Of a stretch of 64,000 nt of DNA, positions 52,227 to 61,539 are shown piece by piece. Under the pieces are notes generated by a model. That model saw only the letters and a list, made by a program, of their open reading frames with translations. It had not been told where the DNA came from and did not search any database. How positions within the stretch are numbered: the stretch's first letter is position 1; every line of letters begins with the position of its first letter. The translations under genes were made by a program, and so were the position numbers. Origin of the DNA: WHSW01 sp963759295 (lineage in GTDB: Bacteria > Actinomycetota > Thermoleophilia > Solirubrobacterales > 70-9); contig CAVWYT010000016.1 of assembly GCA_963759295.1 (NCBI GenBank), forward strand, positions 124,001 through 188,000. Direction: 5' to 3'.

Positions 52227-53018
52227 TCAGCGCACCTGCGCCGGCAGCTCCGCGGTCAGTCTGCGGTCGAAGCCCTGCTGCGCCTCCAGCGTCCGTCGAC
52301 CCGGCGCCGGGAGCTCGCGGCCGTCGATCGCCGAAACCGGCTGGACCTCGCGCGTGGTCGAGGCGAGGAACGCCTCGTGGGCGCCGAGCAGGTCGGCGAG
52401 CTCGAACTCTCCCTCCTCGACGTGCAGCTCGGAGATCACCTTCGAGCGGGTGATCGATTCGAGGATCCCCGTGGAGAGCGCAGGGGTGCGCAGCGGCCCC
52501 TCCGCGGAGACCCAGAACACGGCCGAGGTCGGCGCCTCGAGCACGACGCCGTCCGGGCGCACGAGGATCGCCTCGTCGGCGCCCCGGGCGACCGCGAGCC
52601 GCGTCGCCTGCATGTTCGCGGCGTAGGACAGCGACTTGACGCCGGTCAGGATGACGCTCGGCGCGTAGGCGACGGTCGCCAGTCGAACCGCGACGCCGCG
52701 CGGCGGCAGCTTCTCGGTGAGCAGGATCCGGCGACCGCCGCGGGTGAGCACGATCCGGAGCTGGCCGTCGTCGTCGCCGTGGCGCTCGAGCAGCGCGGCG
52801 ATCTCGGGCTCGAGCGACGCTCGCTCGACCGGCAGCTCGATCGCCGCCGCGGAGCGCTCGAGGCGATCGAGATGCTCGGCGAGCGCGAACGGGTGTCCGC
52901 CGTAGAGGCGGACGACCTCGAAGACGCCGTCGCCGCGGTAGAGGCCGTCGTCCGGGAGCGCGACCACGGACTTCGCGGTGGGGGCGATCGTGCCGTCGAC
53001 GGAGGCCAGCTCGAGCAT
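52227..53018 (-). CDS. class IV PLP aminotransferase / aminodeoxychorismate lyase-like
   Basis: A 263-residue fold-type IV PLP enzyme. Motifs include GDGVFEVVRLYGG, the PLP lysine in VKSLSYAANMQA, GADEAILVRPDGVVLEAPTSAVFWV, and LLGAHEAFLASTTREVQPV. It belongs to the PabC / branched-chain / D-amino-acid aminotransferase group; sequence does not decide which. ATG 53018 is 7 nt after TAGCCT and the start of the leading gene of the minus-strand operon with acyl-CoA dehydrogenase. A GTG at 53024 would lie 1 nt from the hexamer. Confidence 0.85.
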   Translation of the reverse strand: MLELASVDGTIAPTAKSVVALPDDGLYRGDGVFEVVRLYGGHPFALAEHLDRLERSAAAIELPVERASLEPEIAALLERHGDDDGQLRIVLTRGGRRILLTEKLPPRGVAVRLATVAYAPSVILTGVKSLSYAANMQATRLAVARGADEAILVRPDGVVLEAPTSAVFWVSAEGPLRTPALSTGILESITRSKVISELHVEEGEFELADLLGAHEAFLASTTREVQPVSAIDGRELPAPGRRTLEAQQGFDRRLTAELPAQVR

Positions 53019-53025
53019 CGCCACG

Positions 53026-53031
53026 AGGCTA
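53026..53031 (-). promoter_or_regulatory. -10 element TAGCCT, aminotransferase/beta-oxidation operon
   Basis: TAGCCT (minus strand) ends 7 nt before ATG 53018, pointing to a leaderless transcript for the six-gene operon down to 47945. Confidence 0.5.
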
Positions 53032-53114
53032 TCCGAGCGCCGCGACTCGCGGCCCGTCGGCGCTCTGGGGAGCGCCGACGCGTTCGACCCGCTGCTCGCC
53101 GCGCGACCCGGAAG

Positions 53115-54323
<1,209 letters not shown>

Positions 54324-54332
54324 CGGCGCGGC

Positions 54333-54338
54333 ATCTTA
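54333..54338 (-). promoter_or_regulatory. -10 element TAAGAT, leaderless thiolase
   Basis: TAAGAT ends 9 nt before ATG 54323; no Shine-Dalgarno. Confidence 0.45.
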
Positions 54339-54375
54339 GGGAGGCGCAGCCGGTGGCCGAGCGCCAGCAACGGCG

Positions 54376-54381
54376 TATCGT
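54376..54381 (+). promoter_or_regulatory. -10 element TATCGT, small membrane protein gene
   Basis: TATCGT ends 6 nt before GTG 54388. Confidence 0.45.
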
Positions 54382-54387
54382 GGTCGC

Positions 54388-54711
54388 GTGGACTTCGTCC
54401 TGCTCACGCTGGCAATGGTCGGGTTCATCGTCCTCTGCCTCGTCCTGCTCGCTCGCGCCTATCCGGGCAGCGGCGCCGACCTGGTCGACTGGAGGCCGAC
54501 GCGCTCGCACGAGGTGGAGGCCCAGCTCGAGGTCGACGACGTGCAGCAGATGCTCGACGCCCAGAACGAGTACCGGCGCCGGCGTGGCGCATCCGAGCTC
54601 ACCGAGGCGGACGCGCGGGCGATGGCGCGCGAGGACGAGGCGGTGCGCGAGCGCGCCCGCGGCGGTGCCGAGCGGCGGCTCAACGGACTCGAGGACGAGC
54701 TCGGTGCCTAG
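54388..54711 (+). CDS. small single-pass membrane protein
   Basis: A 107-residue protein with an N-terminal helix (FVLLTLAMVGFIVLCLVLLAR) and a highly charged helical tail (EVEAQLEVDDVQQMLDAQNEYRRRRG, then AREDEAVRERARGGAERR). The layout resembles small envelope or coiled-coil anchoring proteins. It ends 3 bp before the next gene, so the two are likely co-transcribed. The family is not recognised. Confidence 0.65.
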   Translation: MDFVLLTLAMVGFIVLCLVLLARAYPGSGADLVDWRPTRSHEVEAQLEVDDVQQMLDAQNEYRRRRGASELTEADARAMAREDEAVRERARGGAERRLNGLEDELGA

Positions 54712-54714
54712 CGC

Positions 54715-55206
54715 GTGGCGCGGGCGCTGATCGTCGGATGCGGCTGTCGAGGTCGCGAGCTCGGCGCCCTGCTCCGCGAACGAGGCTGGCAGGTGCGCGG
54801 CACGACCCGTGACCCGGCGCGAGCCGCGGCGATCGAGGCCGCCGGGATCGAGGCGGCGATCGCCGATCCGGATCGGGTGATCACGATCGTCGAGCAGGTC
54901 GAGGGTGTGGCGCTGATCTTCTGGCTGCTCGGCACGGCGCGCGGGGATCGGGAGGTCCTGGACGCGATCCACGGCCCGCGCCTCGCCCGCCTGCTCGAGG
55001 AGATCGTCGACACCCCGGTGCGCGGCATCGTCTACGAGGCCGCGGGCTCGGTGCCGCCGCGGTTCCTCGAGCGGGGGAGGCGCGCGGTCGCCGAGGCGGC
55101 GGAGACGTGGCGGGTTCGCGAGGCGATCGTCGCCGCGGACCCGAGCGACCGCACCGTCTGGTCGCAGGCGATGCTCTCGGCGGCGGAGCGGGTGCTCGCC
55201 GCCTGA
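54715..55206 (+). CDS. NAD-binding fold protein (epimerase-like, small)
   Basis: A 163-residue protein starting ARALIVGCGCRGRELGALLRERGWQVRGTTRDP. This is a Rossmann motif with GxGxxG replaced by GCGCRG, like the N-terminal half of SDR-type or TrkA-N-type proteins. It lacks a YxxxK active site and ends after the fold, so it may be non-enzymatic. The start (GTG) is 3 bp after the previous gene. Confidence 0.6.
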   Translation: MARALIVGCGCRGRELGALLRERGWQVRGTTRDPARAAAIEAAGIEAAIADPDRVITIVEQVEGVALIFWLLGTARGDREVLDAIHGPRLARLLEEIVDTPVRGIVYEAAGSVPPRFLERGRRAVAEAAETWRVREAIVAADPSDRTVWSQAMLSAAERVLAA

Positions 55207-55213
55207 GCGATCG

Positions 55214-55552
55214 TCACTGGAGCGGCTTCGGGGGCTTTTGGGGCGCGCCGTCCTGCGCCCACGGCGCCTGGTTCTCGACCTTGGTGGGCGCCTTGTCGAG
55301 CTCGTCGGCAAGCAGCTTGAGCCCGAACGCCGCGCCGAGCACGACCGCGACGACGATCCCCCAGAGCGTCGCCTGGCGGGCGAGGCTCGGGCTGTAGCGC
55401 CCACCGACCACGCCGCGACGCTTGTCGAGCCCCATGGCGTCCGTCGACGACTGGTTCCCGCGCGCCAGCCGCTCCTCGGGCGGCTCCCTGTCGATCACGG
55501 TGTTCGGCCCGACCGAAGGCGCGGCGGTGCCGCTGATGTCCTCCTCACCCAT
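55214..55552 (-). CDS. single-pass membrane protein of unknown function
   Basis: A 112-residue protein: disordered acidic N-terminus (MGEEDISGTAAPSVGPNTVI), one transmembrane helix (ATLWGIVVAVVLGAAFGLKLLA), and a Pro-rich C-terminus (GAPQKPPKPLQ). No domain is recognised. It is convergent with the NAD-binding gene and divergent from the rhodanese. Confidence 0.55.
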   Translation of the reverse strand: MGEEDISGTAAPSVGPNTVIDREPPEERLARGNQSSTDAMGLDKRRGVVGGRYSPSLARQATLWGIVVAVVLGAAFGLKLLADELDKAPTKVENQAPWAQDGAPQKPPKPLQ

Positions 55553-55663
55553 CCCGCTCGCACCTTAACCGGAAGCCGGAGCCGTTTCCACCGGCAACCG
55601 TCGGCCGCCCACCCGAGCGGGCCCAAAGCGAAACAAGTAAACTCCGATCAAGATTTGCTAGTT

Positions 55664-55670
55664 AAGGAGG
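55664..55670 (+). promoter_or_regulatory. strong Shine-Dalgarno AAGGAGG of the rhodanese gene
   Basis: AAGGAGG lies 7 nt before GTG 55678 and decides that start. The stretch upstream (55630-55663) is unusually AT-rich for this genome and probably holds the promoter. Confidence 0.6.
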
Positions 55671-55677
55671 AAGCGCA

Positions 55678-56523
55678 GTGTCCGAGTACGCGAACGACGT
55701 TCTCGTCTCGACCGATTGGGTCGCCGAGCACCTCGACGACGACTCGATTCGGATCGTCGAGGTCGATGAGAACCCGGCGCTCTACGCGGAGTCGCACATC
55801 CCGGGGGCGATCGGCTTCGACTGGCGAGAGGATCTGCAGGACCAGGTGAAACGCGACTTCCTCGGCCCGGAGGCTTTCGGCGAGCTGATGGGCAGCCGCG
55901 GGATCTCCAACGATCACACCGTCGTGCTCTACGGCGATCGCAACAACTGGTTCGCCGCCTACACCTTCTGGTACTTCCGCTACTACGGACACGACAACGT
56001 GAAGCTGATCAACGGCCCGCGCGACAAGTGGGTCGCCGAGGGACGCGAGACCTCGACCGAGGTGCCTAGCCATCCGGCCGCGACCTTCGACGCGAGCGAG
56101 GCCGATCCCGCGATCCGTGCGAAGCGCGACGAGGTGCTCGCCGCACTCGACTCCGACACCAGTCTCGTCGACGTCCGCAGCCCGCAGGAGTACTCGGGTG
56201 AATTGATCGCGATGGCCGGATACGAGCAGGAGGGTGCGCAGCGCGCCGGCCACATCCCGGGCGCCGCGTCGGTGCCGTGGGCGAAGGCCGTCAACGAGGA
56301 TGGGACCTTCCGCCCCGCCGACGAGCTACGCGAGATCTACTCGGAGGCCGGGGTGGTCGAGGGCGGCAAGCCGATCATCGCCTACTGCCGGATCGGCGAG
56401 CGCTCCGCCCACACCTGGTTCGTCCTCCACGAGCTGCTCGGCGAGGGCAGCGTCAAGAACTACGACGGCTCGTGGACGGAGTGGGGGAACCTCGTCGACG
56501 TCCCGATCGAGAAGGACGTCTAG
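55678..56523 (+). CDS. sulfurtransferase (thiosulfate sulfurtransferase, SseA type)
   Basis: A 281-residue protein of two rhodanese domains. The N-terminal inactive copy contains ESHIPGAIGFDWREDLQD and the C-terminal catalytic copy has VDVRSPQEYSGE, RAGHIPGAASVPW, and the active-site loop YCRIGERSAHTWF with Cys237. It transfers sulfane sulfur, for example from thiosulfate to cyanide or thiols. A strong ribosome-binding site suggests good expression. Confidence 0.93.
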   Translation: MSEYANDVLVSTDWVAEHLDDDSIRIVEVDENPALYAESHIPGAIGFDWREDLQDQVKRDFLGPEAFGELMGSRGISNDHTVVLYGDRNNWFAAYTFWYFRYYGHDNVKLINGPRDKWVAEGRETSTEVPSHPAATFDASEADPAIRAKRDEVLAALDSDTSLVDVRSPQEYSGELIAMAGYEQEGAQRAGHIPGAASVPWAKAVNEDGTFRPADELREIYSEAGVVEGGKPIIAYCRIGERSAHTWFVLHELLGEGSVKNYDGSWTEWGNLVDVPIEKDV

Positions 56524-56541
56524 GCGCCCGCAGTCGCCGGC

Positions 56542-57114
56542 TCAGGCGGCGAGCGACGTCTCGAGCCGCAGCAGCAGCTCGCCGAGGATGCGCGCGGTGG
56601 CGCCCCAGATCAGGTGCTCGCCGACGACGTAGGTCGGGGTCCGGATAGGGATGCCGCGCCGGATCAGCCTCCGCATCGCGAACCCCTTCCGCAGCTCGGC
56701 GACCCGGAAGACGAGAACCGTCTCGACCTCGGACGGATTCGGCTCGAAGCGCAGCTGCTCGCCGATCAGCCCGACGAACGGGAAGACCTTGTAGTCGGTG
56801 ACGAAGGTCCCGATCGGCGGCAACGCCCCGACCAGCTCGACGTCGCTGCCGGCGAGTCCGATCTCCTCCTCGGTCTCGCGCAGCGCCGTGCTCAGCAGGT
56901 CCTCGTCGCGCCGGTCGCGTCGGCCCCCGGGGAACGAGATCTCGCCGGCGTGCCGGGGAAGGTCGGCGCGCCGCTGGGTGAACACGAGGCCGGGATCGTC
57001 GGGGTGGCCGAACATAGGCACGAGTACCGCGGCCTCGATCCGTCCATGGGCCTCCATCGACTGCGCCTCCTCGGGCCGCAGCAGGGCGGCGCGGAGGGCA
57101 TCGACCTCGGTCAT
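56542..57114 (-). CDS. NUDIX hydrolase (CoA pyrophosphatase-like)
   Basis: A 190-residue protein with the NUDIX box GX5EX7REX2EEXGX (in GGRRDRRDEDLLSTALRETE) and the neighbouring LVFTQRRADLPRHAGEISFPGG that marks the CoA/acyl-CoA pyrophosphatase subgroup (NudL type). It removes 3'-phospho-ADP from CoA derivatives. Translated 3 bp after the SDR gene in the cobO-osmC-SDR operon. Confidence 0.9.
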   Translation of the reverse strand: MTEVDALRAALLRPEEAQSMEAHGRIEAAVLVPMFGHPDDPGLVFTQRRADLPRHAGEISFPGGRRDRRDEDLLSTALRETEEEIGLAGSDVELVGALPPIGTFVTDYKVFPFVGLIGEQLRFEPNPSEVETVLVFRVAELRKGFAMRRLIRRGIPIRTPTYVVGEHLIWGATARILGELLLRLETSLAA

Positions 57115-57117
57115 CGA

Positions 57118-57924
57118 TCAGATGATGACCTGCACGGTCCCGCCGTCGACCGACCACGCCGACCCGGCGACGTAGGAGGCCCGCTCCGAGCACAAGAAGA
57201 CGATCGCCGCGGCGATCTCGGCCACCTGGGCGAGTCTGCCGATCGGCCGCATTCGCCCGACCGCGCGCAGCGCGTGTTCGCGCGTTTCGCCGCCGCCGGC
57301 GCGCGACTGGTCGAGCAGGCCACCCTCGTCCATCCACAGCTCAGACTCAGTGGGCCCGGGACAGATCGCGTTGACCAGCACGCCGTGACTCGCGTAGCGG
57401 TCGGCGAACAGGCGCGAGAGCGAGAGCTCGCCCGCCTTCGCGACCGAGTACTCGGGCATCTGCGCCGATGGCCGCTTCCCGGAGCTCGACGAGACGTTGA
57501 CGACCCGGCCCCATTGGCGCTCGACCATCCCGGGGACCGCGGCGCGCATCGCCCTCAGGGGGGCCATGACGTTGAGCTCCCAGGCTGCGTACCAGTCGGC
57601 CTCGGGGACGTCGTCGAGGTCACGGCGCTGCGAGGCGCCCGCGTTGTTGACGAGGACATCGAGCTTGCCGAACCGCTCCGCGGCGGCGGAGACGAGGCGG
57701 TCCCCGGCGTCGACAGCGGTGACGTCCAGCGCCAGCACGGCGACCTCGCCGCCTTTAGTGGCGGCCTCGCGGCACTCGCCTGCCGCCGCGGCGAGCGCCT
57801 CGGCCCGACGGGCGACGAGCAGCACCGAGGCGCCCTCGGCGCAGAGCTGCTTCGCGGTCTCGCGGCCGATCCCGCGGCTCGCGCCGGTCACCGCGCACCC
57901 CTTGCCCGAGAGCCCGAGGTCCAT
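57118..57924 (-). CDS. short-chain dehydrogenase/reductase
   Basis: A 268-residue classical SDR: cofactor motif TGASRGIGRETAKQL, NNAG in the fourth strand, catalytic Ser in NVSSSSGKRPS, and YSVAK with catalytic Tyr and Lys. The acidic residue after beta-2 is missing (VARRAEAL), which favours NADP(H). Substrate unknown. It lies 7 bp after the osmC stop in one operon. Confidence 0.9.
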   Translation of the reverse strand: MDLGLSGKGCAVTGASRGIGRETAKQLCAEGASVLLVARRAEALAAAAGECREAATKGGEVAVLALDVTAVDAGDRLVSAAAERFGKLDVLVNNAGASQRRDLDDVPEADWYAAWELNVMAPLRAMRAAVPGMVERQWGRVVNVSSSSGKRPSAQMPEYSVAKAGELSLSRLFADRYASHGVLVNAICPGPTESELWMDEGGLLDQSRAGGGETREHALRAVGRMRPIGRLAQVAEIAAAIVFLCSERASYVAGSAWSVDGGTVQVII

Positions 57925-57931
57925 GGGCGCC

Positions 57932-58357
57932 TCAGCCGCTCTCGATCCGGTCGGTGATCATGATCGGCGTCTCACCGGCCAGGGCGCGGTGCACGGGGCA
58001 CCTCCCGGCGATCACGAGCAAGCGGCTGCGCTGCTCGTCGTCGAGGGGCCCGGGGATGCGGAGGGTGACGGCGAGCTCCGCGATCGAGCTGGCGGCGCCG
58101 TAGGTGAGGTCGACATAGACCTCGACCGTCCCCAGCTCCCATCCCTTGCGGTCGGCGTACATCTCGCAGGTGATCGCGGTGCAGGCCGCCAGCGCCGCGG
58201 CCACCGCGCGGATCGGCGCCGGCCCGACGTCGTCCCCGCCCCTGTCGGCGGGCTCGTCGAAGACCAGCGCGTGGCCGCCCTCGATCTCGACGTCGTGGGT
58301 GTAGCCCGAGCGCCGGCGGGCGACGATCCTCACGCTCGGCATCTCATCGGCGGTCAC
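57932..58357 (-). CDS. OsmC-family peroxiredoxin-like protein
   Basis: A 141-residue protein. Two redox cysteines sit at the expected places, in ALAACTAITCEMYADRKGW (first Cys) and GRCPVHR (second), as in OsmC/Ohr organic hydroperoxide reductases. The N-terminal beta sheet (VRIVARRRSGYTHDVEIEGG) is complete. It starts within an ATGA overlap with the cobO stop, so the two are co-translated. Confidence 0.88.
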   Translation of the reverse strand: MTADEMPSVRIVARRRSGYTHDVEIEGGHALVFDEPADRGGDDVGPAPIRAVAAALAACTAITCEMYADRKGWELGTVEVYVDLTYGAASSIAELAVTLRIPGPLDDEQRSRLLVIAGRCPVHRALAGETPIMITDRIESG

Positions 58358-58929
58358 TTCGGCTGCTCACGCTCGCGGCCGGCGAACAGGGCCGGATCGT
58401 CGACGTCGGCGAACCGGGCCATTGCGTAGGCGGCGTCGGAGGCGCGATTGAGGAAGCGCAGCACCTCGGTCGAGGCGAGGCCGTCGCCGGTCGCGAGCGC
58501 CACCGTGCGGCGCTCGGCGCGGCGCAGCACGGTACGGGCGACGTCGAGCTGGGCGGAGAGCTGCGTGCCGCCGGGAATCACGAACTTCGGCGGTAGGTCG
58601 ACGCGCTCCATGTAGCGGTCGATCAGCGACTCGAGCTCGGCGGTCATCGCCGGCGTCACTCGGCTGACGCCATCGACCAGCCGCTCGCTCGCCTCGGGAG
58701 CCGTCGCGAGCTCGGCGCCGGCGATGAAGAGGTCGTCCTCGAGGCGCAGGATGTCGGCAGCCAGCTCGCCGTCGTCGCGGCCGCAGAGCGAACGCGCCAC
58801 CCCGAGCGCCGAGCCGGCCTCGTCGAGCGCGCCGTAGGCCTCGGTGCGAGCGTCCGACTTCGCCACCCGGCCGCCGTACCAGAGCGAGGTCGTCCCGTCA
58901 TCGCCCTTCTTGGTGTAGATCCGGGTCAC
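58354..58929 (-). CDS. cob(I)alamin adenosyltransferase (PduO type)
   Basis: Adenosylates cob(I)alamin to adenosylcobalamin. The 191-residue protein begins MTRIYTKKGDDGTTSLWYGGRVAKS with the P-loop-like TKKGDDGTT, then the trimer motif AYGALDEAGSALGVAR, and the C-terminal RAERRTVALATG...LRFLNRASDAAYAMAR. It is the PduO/MMAB rather than the CobA fold. It leads a four-gene operon with a TAGGGT promoter. Confidence 0.9.
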   Translation of the reverse strand: MTRIYTKKGDDGTTSLWYGGRVAKSDARTEAYGALDEAGSALGVARSLCGRDDGELAADILRLEDDLFIAGAELATAPEASERLVDGVSRVTPAMTAELESLIDRYMERVDLPPKFVIPGGTQLSAQLDVARTVLRRAERRTVALATGDGLASTEVLRFLNRASDAAYAMARFADVDDPALFAGREREQPK

Positions 58930-58936
58930 CTGCCCG

Positions 58937-58942
58937 ACCCTA
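58937..58942 (-). promoter_or_regulatory. -10 element TAGGGT, cob(I)alamin adenosyltransferase operon
   Basis: TAGGGT (minus strand) ends 7 nt before GTG 58929. Confidence 0.45.
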
Positions 58943-60205
58943 GCGCGGCGCCTGGCTGAGCGGGTTGAAGACCAGCCCGGTGAGCAGCTTGGGGAAGAAG
59001 AAGGTCGACTTCGGAGGCATCGTCTCCCCGGCGTCGGCGACCGCGCGCACCTGCTCGACTGGCGTCGGGCGCATCAGGAAGGCGGCGTCCGCGCCCTCGT
59101 CCAGCGAGGCGAGCGCCTGTTCGGCCGACGCCGTGTAGGCGATCCCGCGCTTGGCCTCGACGTCGGCCTCGCTCATCGCGAGTGCTCCGCGCAGGACCAG
59201 TGCCTCGAGGATCGCGGCGTCGAGCGCGCGGTAGGCGCGCGACGTGCCCGGTATCGCGCGCTCGAGCGCCGCGGGGTTCTCGAGCCGGAGGCGAAAGCCG
59301 CGCTTGAAATGCGCGTCGATGTACCCGAACACGCCGATGCCCTCCTCCCCCGCGGGGTCGAGCCGCTCGACCGGCACCTCTTCGAGCTCGAAGTGCTCGC
59401 GCAGGGTCGCGGCGAGGCGCTGCCGTGAGGCCGAGTCGCCGAGGTTCGTGAGCAGCCGGTGATAGCCGAACACGGTCAGCCCGGGTCTTGGAGTGAGACC
59501 AGCGCCATCAGCGTGTAGCGGTGAGGGCCGTCACCGCCGATCGCGTCGGCGTATGTGCGCGCGGTCTCGTAGCGGTGGTGACCGTCGGCGATCAGCAGCT
59601 CGGAGCTCGGCGAGCTCGGCGGCGACGGCCCTGTGGGCCTCGGCGTCGCCGATCCGCCACACCCGGTGCAGCGTCGCCTCGTCGTCGCTGACCTCCACCC
59701 AAGGCTTCGAGCGCGTGAAGCCCTCGACGTGGCGCCAGGCGTCGCCGGGGTGCAGCGAGAAGATCGGCGAGAGGTTGTGGCGTGTGGCCTCGGTGAGCTT
59801 CAGCCGGTCTTGCTTCGGCCCCGGCTGGGTGCGCTCGTGCGGCCGCACCAGCCCGGCGCCGTACGGCGTGATCCGGACCCGGCAGAGCAGCCCGCGGCGG
59901 GTGCGGCGCGAGCCGTCCGGCGCCGTGTACTCCTGGGTCAGCGCCCACAAGGCCGGGTCGCGGTCGGCGCTCAGGATGCCCCGCAGCGTCCACTCCTCGA
60001 GCGTCTCGGCCGCGTGCTCGTAGCGATCGCGGCCGTCGGGTGCCTCGGGTAGGTCGAGCTCGACGACGTTGAACGGCGAGCGGGCGAGGAGCTCGCGGCG
60101 GCGCCCGGCGTCGATCACGTCGTAGGGCGGTGCGACGACGTCGGCAAGCGACGGGATCGCGGCGAGGTTGTAGTGCAGGGCGTTGAGCGGGCGGACCTCG
60201 GCCAT
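58940..60205 (-). pseudogene. DUF1015-family protein, two frameshifts
   Basis: Three frames together give one protein of about 420 residues: MAEVRPLNALHYNLAAIPSL...VAPPYDVID and FSLHPGDAWRHVEG in the first; ELLIADGHHRYETARTYADA in the second (after about 59600-59610); and GLTVFGYHRLLTNLGDSASR...GETMPPKSTFFFPKLLTGLV in the third (after about 59482-59490, where a G run is one short). The DGHHRYETA and PKSTFFFPKL motifs define DUF1015. Function unknown. The promoter and start are intact, so either a sequencing artefact or recent decay. Confidence 0.75.
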
Positions 60206-60216
60206 CGGGGTCGCGC

Positions 60217-60222
60217 AGACTA
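60217..60222 (-). promoter_or_regulatory. -10 element TAGTCT, DUF1015 gene
   Basis: TAGTCT (minus strand) ends 11 nt before ATG 60205. Confidence 0.4.
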
Positions 60223-60333
60223 TCCGGCGAGGTCGTCGTGGACGCTCGCCGAGTCGGCGGGCCCGCCTGTGGCCGATCAGCGCGCCGGCTCCACCGCGCC
60301 GCGCTTCGGCGAGTGCGAGCCGCGCAGCGGCAG

Positions 60334-60407
60334 TCGGGGTGCCCGGATTCGAACCGGGGATCTCACGCCCCCAAAGCGTGCGCGATACCAGGCTTCGCTA
60401 CACCCCG
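60334..60407 (-). tRNA. tRNA-Pro(UGG)
   Basis: On the minus strand the 7-bp acceptor stem (CGGGGTG/CACCCCG), D arm, anticodon stem CACGC/GCGTG with loop TTTGGGG (anticodon TGG), and T arm with GGTTCGAATCC are all formed. The discriminator base is A at 60334. CCA is not encoded. Confidence 0.95.
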
Positions 60408-60472
60408 TGTCGCCCGAGTCTAACTTGGGCGTCCTGTGGTAAAGAAGGCCGGTCAAGCGAACGGAGGACGAG

Positions 60473-60835
60473 ATGGACCTGAAGAGACTCGGACAGCGGG
60501 CCAAGGATCTGGTCGACAAGCGCGGCGGGACGGAAAGCCTGAAGGAGGACGCGGCCGAGCTGAAGGAGATCGCGGGGGGTCAGGGGAGCCTGGGCGACAA
60601 GGCGAAGGCGGCGGTCACCGCGATCAAGACACCGGGCGAGGGCGAGGCGGCCGGCGGCTCCGCCCCGCAGGCGGCACCTCCACCGGCTGACGCGAGCGAG
60701 CCGGAACGCGAGCGCGCGCAGGAGAAGGTCGAGCGCGAGGGGCGCGGCAAGCACGCCGGCGGCCATGGTCACGGCGGACGACGGGGGCGCCGACGTGAGG
60801 GCCGCGGTGCAGGAGGCGGCGACGCCTCGGTCTAA
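60473..60835 (+). CDS. hypothetical basic/low-complexity protein
   Basis: A 120-residue protein: a charged amphipathic first half (LKRLGQRAKDLVDKRGGTESLKEDAAELKEIAGG), similar in pattern to small antitoxin-like helical proteins, and a Gly/His/Arg-rich tail (HAGGHGHGGRRGRRREGRG). A GGAGG site lies 5 nt before the ATG. It lies between two tRNA genes. Function is unknown. Confidence 0.55.
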   Translation: MDLKRLGQRAKDLVDKRGGTESLKEDAAELKEIAGGQGSLGDKAKAAVTAIKTPGEGEAAGGSAPQAAPPPADASEPERERAQEKVEREGRGKHAGGHGHGGRRGRRREGRGAGGGDASV

Positions 60836-60847
60836 GCTCAGCGCTCG

Positions 60848-60922
60848 GCCCCTGTAGCTCAGCCTGGATAGAGCGGCGGACTTCTAATCCGCAGGTCGCA
60901 GGTTCGAATCCTGCCGGGGGCG
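60848..60922 (+). tRNA. tRNA-Arg(UCU)
   Basis: Acceptor stem GCCCCTG pairs with CGGGGGC; D arm GCTCAGCCTGGATAGAGC; anticodon stem GCGGA/TCCGC with loop CTTCTAA (anticodon TCT); T arm CAGGTTCGAATCCTG region. CCA is not encoded (CTA follows the discriminator G). Its 3' 53 bases (60872-60924) are perfectly repeated at 62587-62639. Confidence 0.95.
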
Positions 60923-60924
60923 CT
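60872..60924 (+). repeat. attL-like direct repeat within tRNA-Arg (53 bp)
   Basis: From the anticodon stem to two bases past the discriminator; identical over 53 bp to the copy at 62587-62639. Such a repeat is the product of integrase-mediated insertion into a tRNA 3' end. Confidence 0.8.
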
Positions 60925-60936
60925 ACAAAAGCCCTG

Positions 60937-60957
60937 CAAATCGCCGCTTTCGATTTG
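60937..60957 (+). terminator. hairpin after tRNA-Arg
   Basis: CAAATCG (60937-60943) / CGATTTG (60951-60957) with a 7-nt loop, 15 bp after the tRNA. There is no strong T run, so termination or processing is only suggested. Confidence 0.4.
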
Positions 60958-61077
60958 TGTCGATCACGAACTTGGCCCCAAACTTGGCCCCAAGGCGGGT
61001 GACTCACGGCGCGCGCCAGCCAGGAATCGCGATTTGACGACTCAGCGGGCACTCGACAAGGAAGGGAGGCACCGAGG

Positions 61078-61270
61078 TTGGGCCGTGAGCACGAGATCAG
61101 GGTGAGGGTCGATGACGACGAGCTCGCCGTGCTCGATGAGATGCGAAACGGCGTCTCACGCGCTGCGTTCGTGCGCTCACTGATTCGCCGACCGCCAGAC
61201 ATCAGCGGTGGCATCGCGACGAAGGAAGAGGCGCTCGCGATTTTGTCGAGCCAAATCGCAATTTCCTCGC
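61078..61270 (+). pseudogene. RHH/mobilisation-type protein fragment
   Basis: TTG 61078 after GGGAGG gives HEIRVRVDDDELAVLDEM...NGVSRAAFVRSLI, then PDISGGIATKEEALAILSSQ. The pattern is a ribbon-helix-helix or small mobile-element protein. After about residue 64 the reading becomes Pro/Arg-rich nonsense without a stop, running into the next gene's frame, so the 3' end appears lost or frameshifted. The stretch 61271-61539 shows no other gene. Confidence 0.35.
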
Positions 61271-61539
61271 CGTCGCCGACGCCGAAGGGCTGTCCCGCGG
61301 GGCGCGGCCGCGAAGCCGAGCATCAGCATCGCGGGCGGCCGGGTCGCCCAGTCGCGCACCCGCAAAGCGACGCGGTCGCCGGTGACGAAATAAGTGAGGG
61401 CCGCCTGCGTCTCCCCTTGATTTTGTCGCCCGGAGTGAGATGGTTGGGACTCCCACGGCGGTCGCCGACTTGCCGACCAGCCCATAACGGACTCGCCGAC
61501 GCGCTTGGCTTCCGCCCCCAGATGAAGGAGCGGTGGATC

